NCBI RefSeq assembly: GCF_033807715.1
Contig: NC_084597.1
Location: 7,514,166-7,578,165, forward strand
Reading direction: 5' to 3'
Origin: Cololabis saira
Lineage: Eukaryota; Chordata; Actinopteri; Beloniformes; Belonidae
DNA: 64,000 nt
The position numbers were made by a program, and so were the translations under genes. Shown in pieces: positions 9,810 through 20,666 of this stretch. Under the pieces are notes generated by a model, which saw only the letters and a program-made list of their open reading frames with translations, had not been told where the DNA came from and ran no database searches. Each line of letters begins with the position of its first letter. Within the stretch, counting starts at the first letter, position 1.

Positions 9810-10489
9810 CAGTACTGGAGTTGAGGGGGGATGAGGGGGGACGGCATCCCCCCCTGAAATAAAAACGGTCCAAATCATCCCCCTGTAAAACTGCCATCCC
9901 TCCTTTCCATCCCTTATGTCATTTCATCAATGAATGTGGTTTTACTGCTATTTCAACATTTAGAGTCATCACCAAAAAAATAACTTATTTGACAATTTTC
10001 ACCTGTTTCAAGTACATTTTCACTTGAAATAAGTAGGAAAATCTGCCAGTGGGACAAGATTTATCTTCTTATTACTAGCAAAAAAATCTTGTTCCACTGG
10101 CAGATTTTTCTGCTAATTTTAAGTGAAAATCTACTTGAAACAGGTGAAAATTGTATAAGAAATAAGACAAATATTCTTGTTAAGATTTAGAGTTTTTGCA
10201 GTGATCCATGTTACTTATCCTGTGAAGGACAGAGTCATATTGATAAGTTCAGAAAAGTGTTTTTTATTGTTGTGTTTTGATGTATTTGATGTAAGCCCAG
10301 TGGATATTTAAAGCTTACAGAAGGCTGCATTTAACTGCTGCTATGTCATTCCTGCAGTATTTCTGCAGGTGTTTTGGTCACTGCTATTATTTGTAATATA
10401 TTATATTATTTGTAATCAGAACAAATTATCTGTCCCCATATGATAAAATCCACCATCCCCCCTGATTTTTTTTTGCAACTCGAGTACTG
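9810..10489. mobile_element. Non-autonomous hAT element (CAGTACT ends)
   Basis: Ends CAGTACTGGAGTTG and, inverted, CAGTACTCGAGTTG. The 8-bp duplication GTTTTACC is perfect at 9802-9809 and 10490-10497. Subterminal GGGGGGATG / CATCCCCCC blocks also form inverted repeats. A palindromic MITE is nested inside (about 9970-10202). No transposase frame. Confidence 0.9.
9970..10202. mobile_element. Palindromic MITE (…TTTTTGCAGTG end), copy 1
   Basis: Strong inverted symmetry: TTTTCACCTGTTTCAAGTA on the left pairs with TACTTGAAACAGGTGAAAA on the right, and ATCTGCCAGTGGGACAAGAT pairs with the later ATCTTGTTCCACTGGCAGAT. It ends GAGTTTTTGCAGTG. Compared with the copy at 60362-61102 the left terminus is shortened. 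It sits inside the hAT element at 9810-10489. Confidence 0.75.
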
Positions 10490-10497
10490 GTTTTACC

Positions 10498-10747
10498 TAA
10501 ACTGCAACTAGAGTGGAGGAGGGAGGGCACAACCCGCCACCCGAGAGACCAGAAACAGACAAGGAAGAAACCCGAACCCAGGCCTCCAGCAACCCCACGG
10601 AGGACTAGAAGAGGGACAGGAGGAAACCCCCCACCAGCGAGGCCCGGCCCCTGCAGGGCGGAGCCCCCATGACCACGGGAGGAGCAGCCAGGGAACCCAC
10701 GGTGACGGACCCAGCCCAGCACCAGCCCCCCGGCATAGGCTAGAGAC
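10498..10747. other. Unassigned GC-rich stretch
   Basis: GC-rich, with many CCCGG, GGAGG and CAGCC words. It could be a LINE 5' region because a LINE fragment follows, but I cannot show this. Confidence 0.3.
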
Positions 10748-11342
10748 CAGGGGTCAGCAACCCGCGGCTCTAGAGCCACATGCGGCTCTTTAGCGCCGCC
10801 CTAGTGGCTCCCTGGAGCTTTTTCAAAAATGTTTGACCTTTTTTTTCCTTTTTTTCTTCTTTTTTTTCTCTTCTTAGACATTTAGACTTTTTTCTCAACA
10901 TTTTGACTTTTTTCTCAACATTTCGACTTTTTCCTCGAAATTTTGACTATTTCCTCGACATTTCGACTTTTTTCTTAACATTTCAACTTTTTTCTCAACA
11001 TTTCGACTTTTTTTCTCGAGATTTTACTTCAACATTAATCTCAACATTTCGACTTTTTTCTCAACATTTCAACTTTTTTATCGAGATTTTGACTTTTTTC
11101 TCGACATTTCGACTTTTTTCTTGACATTTCAACTTTTTTTTCTCGAAATTTTGACTTTTTTCTCGACATTTCGACTTTTTTCCTCGACATTTTGACTTTT
11201 TTCTCAACATTTCGCACTTCGCCATTTGCCTTCATTCTAAGGCTTATACAAGACTTTTAATTTTTTGCGGCCTCAGACATATTTGTTTTTTGTGTTTTTG
11301 GTCCAATATGGCTCTTTCAACATTTTGGGTTGCCGACCCCTG
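10748..11342 (+). mobile_element. hAT MITE, CAGGGGTCGGCAACCC family, copy A
   Basis: Left end CAGGGGTCAGCAACCC, right end GGGTTGCCGACCCCTG. The flanking octamers CTAGAGAC and CTATAGAC match at 7 of 8 positions. Inside, near the left end, is GCGGCTCTTTAGCGCCGCC. Then comes a T-rich block and a run of about 20-bp units with the words TCGACATTTCGAC and TTTTTTC, then TATGGCTCTTTCAACATTTT. It has no coding capacity; the F/S/L-rich open frames across it are artefacts of the T-rich repeat. Confidence 0.9.
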
Positions 11343-11350
11343 CTATAGAC

Positions 11351-12390
11351 ACTGAAATTGTTTTTGCATCCTTGGATGGCTCATCCAAGAAGAGCACACG
11401 GACATAACATGAAAAAAGTAGGTACCAAAAAATGACAAAGACCTATACACAAAGACAAACGTATAACATATAACATCAATTAATATAGATGGTATTGAAA
11501 TGAATAGAGTAAGGGAAACCAAGTTTTTGGGTGTCATGCTGGATGAGAATTTGAATTGGAAATCACATATACATTATACAAAGATAAAAATATCAAAAAC
11601 AAGTGCTCTGTTACACAAAGTAAAGGATTAATTGGACAACAAATCATTGTACATTTTATATAACACTCTGATTGTTCCATATCTGACCTACTGTGTTGAA
11701 GTTTGGGGAAATGCCTGTAAAATATATATTCAATCAATTTTCATTCTGCAAAAAAGAGCCATAACATAATCAGTAGAAAACGATATAGAGATCCAACAAA
11801 TCCATTATTCCTTCAGTTAAAATTGTTGAAATTTCATGAACTAGTAGACTATAGTATTCTGCAAATTATGTTTAAAGCTCATAAAAAAACTTTACCAATC
11901 AACATTCAGAAAAGATTTGAAAAAAGAGGAAGCTAGTATAACTTAAAAGGAACAGAGATTTAAAAAAAAAACAAGATGCAGGACAAAATTGATGGAACGT
12001 TGTGTTTCTGTGAAAGGAACCAGTTTATGGAACAATCTGAATAAAGAAAACAAATAATCCAAATCAAACATTACATTCAAAAGAACAATTAAAGCCTGTA
12101 TGTTAAGTAAATATAATGAAATATGTTAGTTAAGTTTGATTGACATACCCATAGACGGTAATTTTATTTTATTTTAGTTTTATTTAATTTTAGTTTTTTT
12201 ATTAACTTAGTTGTTGTTTTTTATTATTAGTATTTTTAATTTATGTTATTTGTGAAGTTATTTCTTGGAAAAAGGGGCAGATCAGATAAGATTCTTCTTC
12301 TTTCTGCTCCCTTTTCATTCACAATTTAAGAACATTTGTATTTGTATTGAATAATTTTTTTTTGAATGAAATAAAGAATAAAACTAAACT
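11351..12390 (+). pseudogene. LINE reverse transcriptase, 3' fragment (family A), decayed
   Basis: Reading across stops and frameshifts gives ETKFLGVMLDENLNW, LIVPYLTYCVEVWG, LQKRAIT and IMFKAHKKTLP. These are the usual C-terminal RT blocks of L2/CR1/Jockey-type LINEs, after the catalytic YADD box, which is absent here. The 3' UTR ends in GAATGAAATAAAGAATAAA followed by A/C-rich sequence. The 5' side is truncated, and a hAT MITE is inserted at its left border. The 3' half is repeated in antisense at 19586-20085. Confidence 0.8.
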
Positions 12391-12558
12391 AAACATCACC
12401 CCTATTGACATGTCACATTGTGCATGAGTTCACAAGATTGGTGTAACAGTGACCTGCTGAGATAAACACTGCAGGTTTTACTTTTTCTGCTTTAAACAAA
12501 AGCCAAATAGATGTAATTCCTGCCACATTTTCTGTTACGTACTGTAATTGCTCTAGAT

Positions 12559-13134
12559 CAGGGGTTGGCAACCCAAAATGTTGAAAGAGCCATATTGGAC
12601 CAAAAACACCAAAAACAAATATGTCTGGAGCCGCAAAAAATGAAAAGTCTTGTATAAGCCTTAGAATGAAGGCAAATGGCGAAAGGCGAAATGTCGAGAA
12701 AAAAGTCGAAATGTTGAGAAAAAAGTCGGAATGTTGAGAAAAAAGTCGGAATGTCGAGAAAAAAGTCGGAATGTTGAGAAAAATGTCAAAATTTCGAGAA
12801 AAAAGTCAAAATTTCAAGAAAAAAATCAAAATTTCAAGAAAAAAGTCGAAATGTCAAGATTAATGTTGAAGTACAATTTCGAGAAAAAAGAAAAAAAGAA
12901 ATGAGATTAACGAGATTAAAAAGGAAAGGAAAAAGGAAGAAAAATATAGAAAAAAGGAAAAAGGCAGAAAAATATAGAAAAAAAGGAAAAAAAAGAAGAA
13001 AAAAGAAAAAAAGGAAAAAAAGAGAAAAAAGAGAAAAAAAGGAAAAAAAAGGTCAAACATTTTTGAAAAAGCTCCAGGAGCCACTAGGGCGGCGCTAAAG
13101 AGCCGCATGTGTCTCTAGAGGTTTCCGCCCCCTG
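12559..13134 (-). mobile_element. hAT MITE, CAGGGGTCGGCAACCC family, copy B
   Basis: Opposite orientation to copy A. Begins CAGGGGTTGGCAACCC and ends in a decayed CCGCCCCCTG. The flanking octamers CTCTAGAT and CTCAAGAC agree at 6 of 8 positions, so this is an older copy. The AAAAAGTCGAAATGTTGAGA-type tandem block is at 12690-12870, followed by an A-rich stretch. Confidence 0.85.
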
Positions 13135-14420
13135 CTCAAGACGTACCGTAGACGAGTTTGCAGTTTTATGCAGCAAATGTTGGGCGTGAGTAAACTGAAT
13201 TCTGAAGAAAAGTTTCCAGTCAAATACTTAGGGGAGAAAGAGAAAGTATAAAAGTAAAGAAATATTTAAAAAAAGGATCTCTTGATGATCATACCGGCAT
13301 GGTCTTGGCATTTTCTCTTGCTCTTCGAGTTGTTCTGCTGTTTGCATTTGTTTTCTTTTAATATTCTGCATTGGTTCCCCCTTTTTGTTCAGTTTTTGTT
13401 TGAATAAGAGGACTTTGTTTACTATTCCTGCCTCCTGGAAACCTGACACAATCATTTAGACTCGTGTCCACTTTAATAATTCAGATGAGCATCATTTTTG
13501 CCTCGTGGGATCTGAGGAGATGGCGAGGGAAACGTCCCGCCCAAAGCCCGTCCACCCGGGAGATTCCATTAACGGTCACTGCATTAGGACGGTGAGCACA
13601 CCTGCTCTCTCTTATAGCTTTTACCAGACACCGAATGAAGGTTGGCAGCGTTTATGATGCTAAAATAAAACCCGGTGATTAATAATTATGTATGTTGAGG
13701 GAGGACGAGATGAGCAGTGAGATTAAACTTTAATTGCAGGAACCTGAGACTGGAATATAAAAGTGATTAGAGTTACATAAACCATGAATAATGAGTGCAA
13801 CTACTGCAGTGGTTTCTATTATTTCACACTTCATGTACAAATAATTTATATTAGCAGTCCATGGTATAGAAGCAACACTTAATGAATGTATATTTGGTTT
13901 CTTCCTGGGAAATTGATTTGAGGATCAATAAAAAGCTGATGTTTGTGGCTGACTATAAGGTTACAACATAATTGGCTCTTTGACACTTTGATCCAGACGA
14001 AAATAATCCAGCAACAACTACATAAACAAAGACACATAATGCTCGGAGCATTTACAGTAGCTTTACTTCTTCTTGAGTACAATTTTGTATAAAATACACA
14101 TCATTTTTAAATGCATCCAAAACTAATGCAAATACTGCATTTGGTACAAATTACAGCTGTTAAGATGGTTAATAAATATTCTTGTGTTTGAACATGAACA
14201 TGTGTGCAAAATACCACGCATGACAGCTGGCAAAAATATGTAAAAAGAAAAAAGCTAACAACAACCACTTATTTCCTTCATCACTTTTGGACTCAACATT
14301 CTCAGTGTGGTATGACAAGAGCATCAAACAATTCAAACATTTATATGTAGATGGTGTCTTTGATAGTTTTCCTAACTTGTCATCTAATTATGGCCTCCCT
14401 GTTACTCATTTGTTTCACCT
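13135..14420. other. Unassigned, apparently non-repetitive
   Basis: About 1.3 kb of mixed composition with no repeat ends or domain. 13480-13780 contains homeobox-core-like TAATTA/ATTAAT words and could be a conserved non-coding segment, but conservation cannot be judged from one sequence. Confidence 0.3.
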
Positions 14421-14621
14421 TTTTCAAATTCGTATCGTATCGAATCGTTAACGAAAACGTAACGAAATTACATCTATAATTTTACTCCAACATAATACTT
14501 ACTGAGCAATACTTTGAAATAATGCATTTCTCACATATTTTTTTCAATGTCTTAGTCCAGCACTGATTCATCAGTAGGCTACAAGAGATGTAAGAATGGA
14601 TGGGATTACATGAAAGGGTAT

Positions 14622-15163
14622 CACGATTTTATCACGATTTTATCACAATTTTATCACGATTTTATGAAGATTTTATGACGATTTTATCACAATTTTATCA
14701 CGATTTTATCACGATTTTATCACAATTTTATCACGATTTATCACGATTTTATCATAATTTTATCACGATTTCATCACAATTTTATCACGTTTTTATCACA
14801 ATTTTATCACGATTTTATCACGATTTTATCACGATTTTATCACGATTTTATCACAATTTTATCACGATTTTATCACGATTTTATCATAATTTATCACGAT
14901 TTTATCACGATTTTATCATGATTTTATCATAATTTCATCACGATTTTATCACAATTTTATCACGATTTTATCACGGTTTTATCACGATTTTATCACGATT
15001 TTATCATAATTTTATCATAATTTTATCACAATTTTATCACGTTTTTATCACAATTTTATCACGATTTTATCACGATTTTATCACAATTTTATCACGATTA
15101 TATCACGATTTTATCACGCGTTAATCATGATTTTATCCTAATTTTATCACGATTTTATCACTC
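14622..15163 (+). repeat. 11-bp minisatellite (ATCACGATTTT)n
   Basis: About 49 copies of an 11-bp unit, mainly ATCACGATTTT and ATCACAATTTT with occasional ATCATAATTTT. The open frame across it is a repeat artefact. The T4 tracts recur every 11 bp. Confidence 0.95.
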
Positions 15164-16195
15164 ATGTGAGGCTGATAAGCTAATGCTGGTAGATTTCAGC
15201 ACAATTAAGGTTATGTTTAGCACGTGGATATAATTTCAGGATATAATTTCAGTGGTTAGCATCAGGTGGGTTTCAGCCAGCGTGGGTCTGGGGGCCCTGA
15301 CTTCCTCATCAGTTCCTTCAGCCAAACATCACCTTTACAGCGACGGATCCACTGCCTGACCAAACGTTGTTGGTGAGGAGTGCAAACCTTCACTCTTTGC
15401 CAACTGTCAACAACTAAAAACACTCAATAATAAGCTCTTCCCATGTGAGTCATGCAGCGAACTAACTCACCCCTTCTCCTAATTAAAATGCTTTTGCTTT
15501 TGCATCTTACATTAGGTGGTGACCCCTGCTTAACCTAACTGTTCTAAAAGCTCAAGGCCACAGATATCAACTTATCTATTTGATCTAACGGTTCATTTTC
15601 ACCAACCAGTTTTAACTTTTAATTAAGTTGTAACATATTTAAAAGTATATATTTTATAATTTGTTGTCTCTAACATTTCACAGTATCCTAATTAGCTGGC
15701 GTTTGCTCCCTACGGCCACGTCAAACTAATAATTAACGAGTAACCACCCAACCATGAGTAATGAGTTTCAGAGACAAACTTTCCTCTGGAACTCATGCTT
15801 GTCATATTTGGGAGCCCACACACAACATTTAACACAAATTCAAAACATAAAAACAGGGTTTTTTTATTGGCAGCTGACACGTCTGATCGGTTTTGAAAAT
15901 CCTTGCCGTCCACATTTAAAACAAAAAACATCAAAAGGGATGAAGTGACAGATTACCACAAACTTCCTATGGACCCACAGAAGGAAACTCCGGCTTTGCT
16001 CCCACTCAACCTTTTTATCCTCGATTCATAAAGAACAAAGCGTTTTCCACCAATATCCACCAGTAGAACCCCCAACGTGCGCCGGCTTCACATATCAAAC
16101 AGTTCCGTATTAACAGCAGGGAGGGAAAACCGGCAGGAATACTGAAAGCGGAGACTGTGGAGTCATGTTATCACTGAGAAATGAGACAGATTATT
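15164..16195. other. Unassigned stretch
   Basis: No recognised element. Two short open frames on opposite strands overlap here and carry no known domain. Confidence 0.3.
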
Positions 16196-16217
16196 TGTTC
16201 TTTTGTATTGCACCAAT
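16196..16217 (+). repeat. LINE 3' end, left part
   Basis: TTGTATTGCACCAAT joins, after removing the Tol2-like element, to the sequence at 17675. The joined tail matches the antisense copy at 22204-22300. Confidence 0.6.
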
Positions 16218-17674
16218 CAGAGGTGTCAAGTAACGAAGTACAAATACTTTGTTACCTTACTTAAGTAGAAATTTTGGTTATCTATACTTCACTGGAGTAA
16301 TTATTTTTCAGACGACTTTTTACTTTTACTCCTTACATTTTCACGCAATTATCTTTACTTTTTACTCCTTACATTTTAAAAACAGCCTCGTTACTCTATT
16401 TCATTTCAGCCTTTAAAATAAAAACTATCCAGTTAAATTGCTCCATCCGGATAGAGTGAATTTGGTTGTGGTTGTTTCAGATGTTCTTGTCCAGTTTTGT
16501 TCTTACATCCGTTCCCTCAGATTCCTGCAACTAAACTTGGATGTACATTCCAATAAAGGTTAGGATAAATGATAACATGCCTCTGAAGTTTGACTTTTTG
16601 CACCATTACAATACTTATAGGCAACTAGTCATCATATCTGCTGCTCTCTGAAACACATGTTAATGCTCAATAGTACACATATATGCTTCTTTAATATATT
16701 TGCATTATACTAAGATTCATTCATTTTCAATGGCTTTTGTCCTTAATGGCTTTTTTCCCTTCCTTCCTTCCTTCCTTCCTTCCTTCCTTCCTTCCTTCCT
16801 TCCTTCCTTCCTTCCTTCCTTCCTTCCTTCCTTCCTTCCTTCCTTCCTTCCTTCCTTCCTTCCTTCCTTCCTTCCTTCCTTCCTTCCTTCATCCCTTCTT
16901 CCCTTCCTCTTTTCTCCCTTCCTTCCATCTTTCCTTGTTTTTCTCCCTTCCTTTCTTCCTTCTTTTTTCCTTCCTTCCTTCCTTCCTTCCTTCCTTCCTT
17001 CCTTCCTTCCTTCCTTCCTTCCTTCCTTCCTTCCTTCCTTCCTTCCTTCCTCCCTCCCTCCCTTCCTCCCTTCCTTCCTTCCTTCCTTCCTTCCTTCCTT
17101 CCTTCCTTCCTTCCTTCCTTCCTTCCTTCCTCTTTTCTCCCTTCCTTCCATCTTTCCTTGTTTTTCTCCCTTCCTTTCTTCCTTCTTTTTTCCTTCCTTC
17201 CTTCCTTCCTTCCTTCCTTCCTTCCTTCCTTCCTTCCTTCCTTCCTTCCTTCCTTCCTTCCTTCCTTCCTTCCTCCCTCCCTTCCTTCCTTCCTTCCTTC
17301 CTTCCTTCCTTCCTTCCTTCCTTCCTTCCTTCCTTCCTTCCTTCCTTCCTTCCTTCCTTCCTTCCTTCCTTCCTTCCTTCCTTCCTTCCTTCCTTCCTTC
17401 CTTCCTCCTGCTCAATAGTACACATATATGCTTCTTTAATATATTTACATTATACTAAGATACATTCATTTTCAATGGCTTTTGTTCTTAATGGCTTTTT
17501 CCCCCTTACATTAGTTTTACTTTTATACTTTAAGTAGTTTTGAAACCAGTACTTTTATACTTTAACTTGAGTAAAAAACTTGAGTTGATTCTTCAACTTC
17601 TACAGGAGTATTTTTAAACTCTAGTATCTATACTTCTACCTGAGTAATGCATGTGAATACTGAAGACACCTCTG
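16218..17674 (+). mobile_element. Tol2-like hAT MITE, copy 1, with CCTT expansion
   Basis: Ends CAGAGGTGTCAAG and GACACCTCTG; the Tol2 hAT terminus is likewise CAGAGGTGT. The 8-bp duplication GCACCAAT is perfect at 16210-16217 and 17675-17682. Subterminal sequence is rich in ACTTAAGTA / TACTTTTAC words typical of this MITE group. The interior holds a CCTT tract of about 650 bp. The sequence before the tract (about 16662-16757) is repeated after it (about 17407-17502). No transposase. Confidence 0.93.
16758..17405 (+). repeat. (CCTT)n microsatellite
   Basis: Nearly pure CCTT repeats broken by two similar interruptions of about 75 bp (near 16890-16970 and 17132-17191), which implies an internal tandem duplication of tract plus interruption. 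Long LPSF-repeat open frames on both strands are artefacts. Confidence 0.97.
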
Positions 17675-17757
17675 GCACCAATCACCAAATTCCTTGTGTG
17701 TGTTAAAAATTAAACTACTTGGCAATAAACGTATTTCTGATTCTGATTCTGACAAAC
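17675..17757 (+). repeat. LINE 3' end, right part
   Basis: CACCAAATTCCTTGTGTG...GGCAATAAACGTATTTC followed by a (TGATTC)n tail. This is the 3' terminus of a LINE with a hexamer tail. The Tol2-like MITE is inserted in it. Confidence 0.65.
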
Positions 17758-18152
17758 TGCCGAGTCGTGAAATACGTTTTTCTAAGATGCTTAAGAATTA
17801 AAGGAGACGACTTCTCATGAATTACCTGGACATGAAGAAGCCCTTGTTTTATCTGTGCTAATCTAGTAAACTAGATAAGCTGCTTATTTATGCCAAACAA
17901 ACCCGTGAAGTGTTGGTGGAATAAACAGCAGCTGAACATATGTTTACTACTGTGAGAAGAAAAAAAACAATCTCAGGTTCAGAGGATGCTGGGTGGTCTC
18001 AATAAAACGTCTTCTCTTTTTCTATCTGCACGTTTTCTCCAATTTTCAGTTTGACCTCGGAGCCGAGGGGGCAGAAAAAGACTGAGAGGGAGAGGGGGCT
18101 TTGCTGCTTAATAAGCACCTGTTTGGGGGTAGGCCAGAAATTCCTGTCTGCT

Positions 18153-18156
<4 letters not shown>
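17758..18156. other. Unassigned stretch
   Basis: Nothing recognised. Confidence 0.3.

Positions 18157-18231
<75 letters not shown>
18157..18231 (+). repeat. (GT)n microsatellite
   Basis: About 37 uninterrupted GT dinucleotides. Confidence 0.98.
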
Positions 18232-18235
<4 letters not shown>

Positions 18236-18419
18236 TGTCATTTGTCGATGGAACAGCCACATGTGTGGGTGTTTCCTGCTCTACTAGGCATTACGGTGCC
18301 TAGTTGGGGATTTGGTTGAACCAGAAACAAATATTTGGCCACAGTCAAATCCAGTCGAGGGACAAATGGCAGTTTAAACTCATCCAGGGAAAAACCTACT
18401 GCTAGTTGTCTGAAAACAA

Positions 18420-19540
18420 GTCATGTTTTTAGATATGTTTTATTTGCCGATGATACCAATTTGTTTTGCTCTGGTACGAATTTAAGGGAACTTTTGTGTT
18501 GTGTAGAAAGGGAGCTGGAAAATCTCAAGACTTGGTTTGATGTCAATAAATTATCTCTTAATATTAAGAAAACAAAATTCATGGTTTTTGGGAATCAAAA
18601 TGAAAGTGATGATAATATTAAATTAAAAATATGTAATGTTGATATTGAAAGGGTTTTTGAGACTAAATTTCTTGGGGTTGTCATCGACAAGTTAACATGG
18701 AAACATTGAATATATTAAAGGGAAAATTTCAAAATCACTTGCAATCCTGTATAAATCCAGAAATGTACTGAATTCCAAGGCCTTGCATTTGATTTACTAC
18801 TCATTGATTGTTCCCTATTTATCTTACTGTGTGGAATTGTGGGGATCCACCTTTAAAACCACCTTAAATTCAATAATAAAACGTAAATGTATACGTATCA
18901 TCAATAAGGATGATTACTACACTCACACAGATCCACTTTTTCTAAATTCTCATGTTATTAAATTTTATGATTTGTTTTATTTTAAAATCATGCAAATTAT
19001 GTTCAAAGCAAAATCAAAAATGCTCCCTGACCCAATACAGAGGTTCTTTTCAATTCAGGAGACTCGTTACAATCTTAGAGGTGTCTGTAATTTCACAGTA
19101 CAAATAGCTAAAAAAGGTATGACAAGGAGACGTGTCTCCATTACTGGAGTTAAATTCTGGAATGATGCCAACATACATTTAAAAACATGTCATTCTTTTG
19201 TTGTATTTAAGAAAATGGTTTGTAAAGCTATTTTTGAAGCTTATAAGTGCAATTGACCATCTGTTAATGTTTCTTTGCTTTTCTATTGTTTCTTTGCCTT
19301 TTGTTGTTTCTTTGCTTTTCTATTCTCTTTTTGGTTTTCTGGAGGTCGGTAGCCAAAAATAGAAAGTTGGTACAATAGGATAGGCTTTTATAAGCATTTT
19401 GCTTCAGCCTATGCCTTTTCAGTTATTGTTCAACACATTTTTTTGGTTTTGGTATGAAATGTTAATGCTGTGTACAATGTTTTTTTTTGTGTTTTGTGTT
19501 GCAATGACTGAATAAACTTCATTCAAACTTCATTCATTCA
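18420..19540 (+). pseudogene. LINE reverse transcriptase, 3' fragment (family B), frameshifted
   Basis: The first frame (to 18709) has FADDTNLF, the RT catalytic box with the FADD aspartates at about 18449-18454, and then NKLSLNIKKTKFMVFG and ETKFLGVVIDKLTW. After a frameshift the second frame (18783-19256) has LIVPYLSYCVELWG, IIKRKCIRIIN, IMQIMFKAKSKMLPD and VSITGVKFWND. This is the C-terminal half of an L2/CR1-clade type RT. Palm residues before FADD and the endonuclease are absent. The 3' UTR ends with an AATAAACTTCATTCA tail near 19540. A 5'-truncated dead insertion. Confidence 0.88.
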
Positions 19541-19585
19541 TGTTTATGCATAAACTTGAGACAAAACAGACATTTGTATATGTTA

Positions 19586-20085
19586 CATTTCATTTCATTT
19601 ATTCTTTATTTCATTCAAAAGAATAAAACAATTCAATACAAATACAAATGTTCTTAAATTGTGAATAAAAAGGGAGCAGAAAGAAGAAGAATCTTATCTG
19701 ATCCGCCCCTTTTCCAAGAAATAACTTCACAAATAACATAAATTAAAAATTGAAAAAAAAAACAACCACTAAGTGAATAAAAAACTAAAATAAAATAAAA
19801 TTACCGCCGTCTATGGGTATGTCAATCAAACTTAACTAACATATTTCATTATATTTACTTAACATACAGGCTTTAATTGTACTTTTGAATGTAATGTTTG
19901 ATTTGGATTCTTTGTTTTCTTTATTCAGATTGTTCCATAAACTGATTCCTTTCACAGAAACACAACGTTCCATTAATTTTGTCCTGAATCTTGGTTTTTT
20001 TAAAATCTCTGTTCCTTTTAAGTTATACTTGCTTTCTCTTTTTTCAAATCTTGTGTGTTGCAGAATTATCTTTGCATCCTTTTAA
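19586..20085 (-). pseudogene. LINE 3' end (family A), antisense
   Basis: The reverse complement matches the last part of the LINE at 11351-12390, including the words GGAACAATCTGAATAAAGAA and the GAATGAAATAAAGAAT tail. It covers the last RT codons and the 3' UTR. 5'-truncated. Confidence 0.85.
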
Positions 20086-20126
20086 AAATGTATTTTTTTT
20101 TGTGCACAAATTGCAGGTTAGAAAAC

Positions 20127-20660
20127 TACGACTGAGTATTAGGGCCAAACTAAGACAAAAAAAAAGGAAATTATGAGAATAAAGTCGTAAAATTACGAGA
20201 ATAAAGTCGTAATATTTTGAGAATAAAGTCGTTATATTATGAGAATAAAGTCGTAATATTAAATATATTATAAATATATAAATATAACTTCACAAGATGC
20301 TCAATATTCCTCATTTTTACACAGGGAGAAGAGTTCTCATAATATTACGACTTTATTCTCGCAATGTTGCGACTTTATTCTCGTAATGTTACGACTTTAT
20401 TCTCGTAATGTTACGACTTCTCGTAATATTAAGACTTCATTCTCGTAATATTACGACTTTATTCTCGTAATGTTACGACTTTAATCTCATAATATAACGA
20501 CTTTATTCTCATAATACGACTTTATTCTATTACGACTTTATTCTCGCAACATTATGACTTTATTCTCGTAATTTTACGACTTTATTCTCATTATATTATG
20601 ACTTTATTCTCGTAATTTCCAATTTTTTTTGTCTTAGTTTGGCCCTAATACTCCGTCGTA
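20127..20660. mobile_element. Foldback element, copy 1
   Basis: Terminal inverted repeat TACGACTGAGTATTAGGGCC on the left and the matching GGCCCTAATACTCCGTCGTA on the right, then poly-A/poly-T. The left arm is tandem AATAAAGTCGTAA units and the right arm is the inverse TTACGACTTTATT units, so nearly the whole element can fold on itself. The centre (20265-20335) is the same as in copy 2. The hexamer GAAAAC flanks both ends (20121-20126 and 20661-20666). Confidence 0.88.
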
Positions 20661-20666
20661 GAAAAC

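Noticed and set aside
12860..13108. Phe-rich or Lys-rich frames in the hAT MITE copies (also 37777-38164, 39462-39904, 43561-43927, 56306-56629)
   Set aside because: Products of the T-rich or A-rich block and the 20-bp units in the MITE.
14600..14932. 110-residue periodic frame
   Set aside because: The 11-bp minisatellite read in three rotating frames gives an 11-residue periodic peptide.
16700..17537. Long LPSF-repeat open frames on the plus strand and EGRK-repeat frames on the minus strand
   Set aside because: They are translations of the CCTT microsatellite. A 4-bp unit gives the same periodic peptide in every frame, with no other codon signal.
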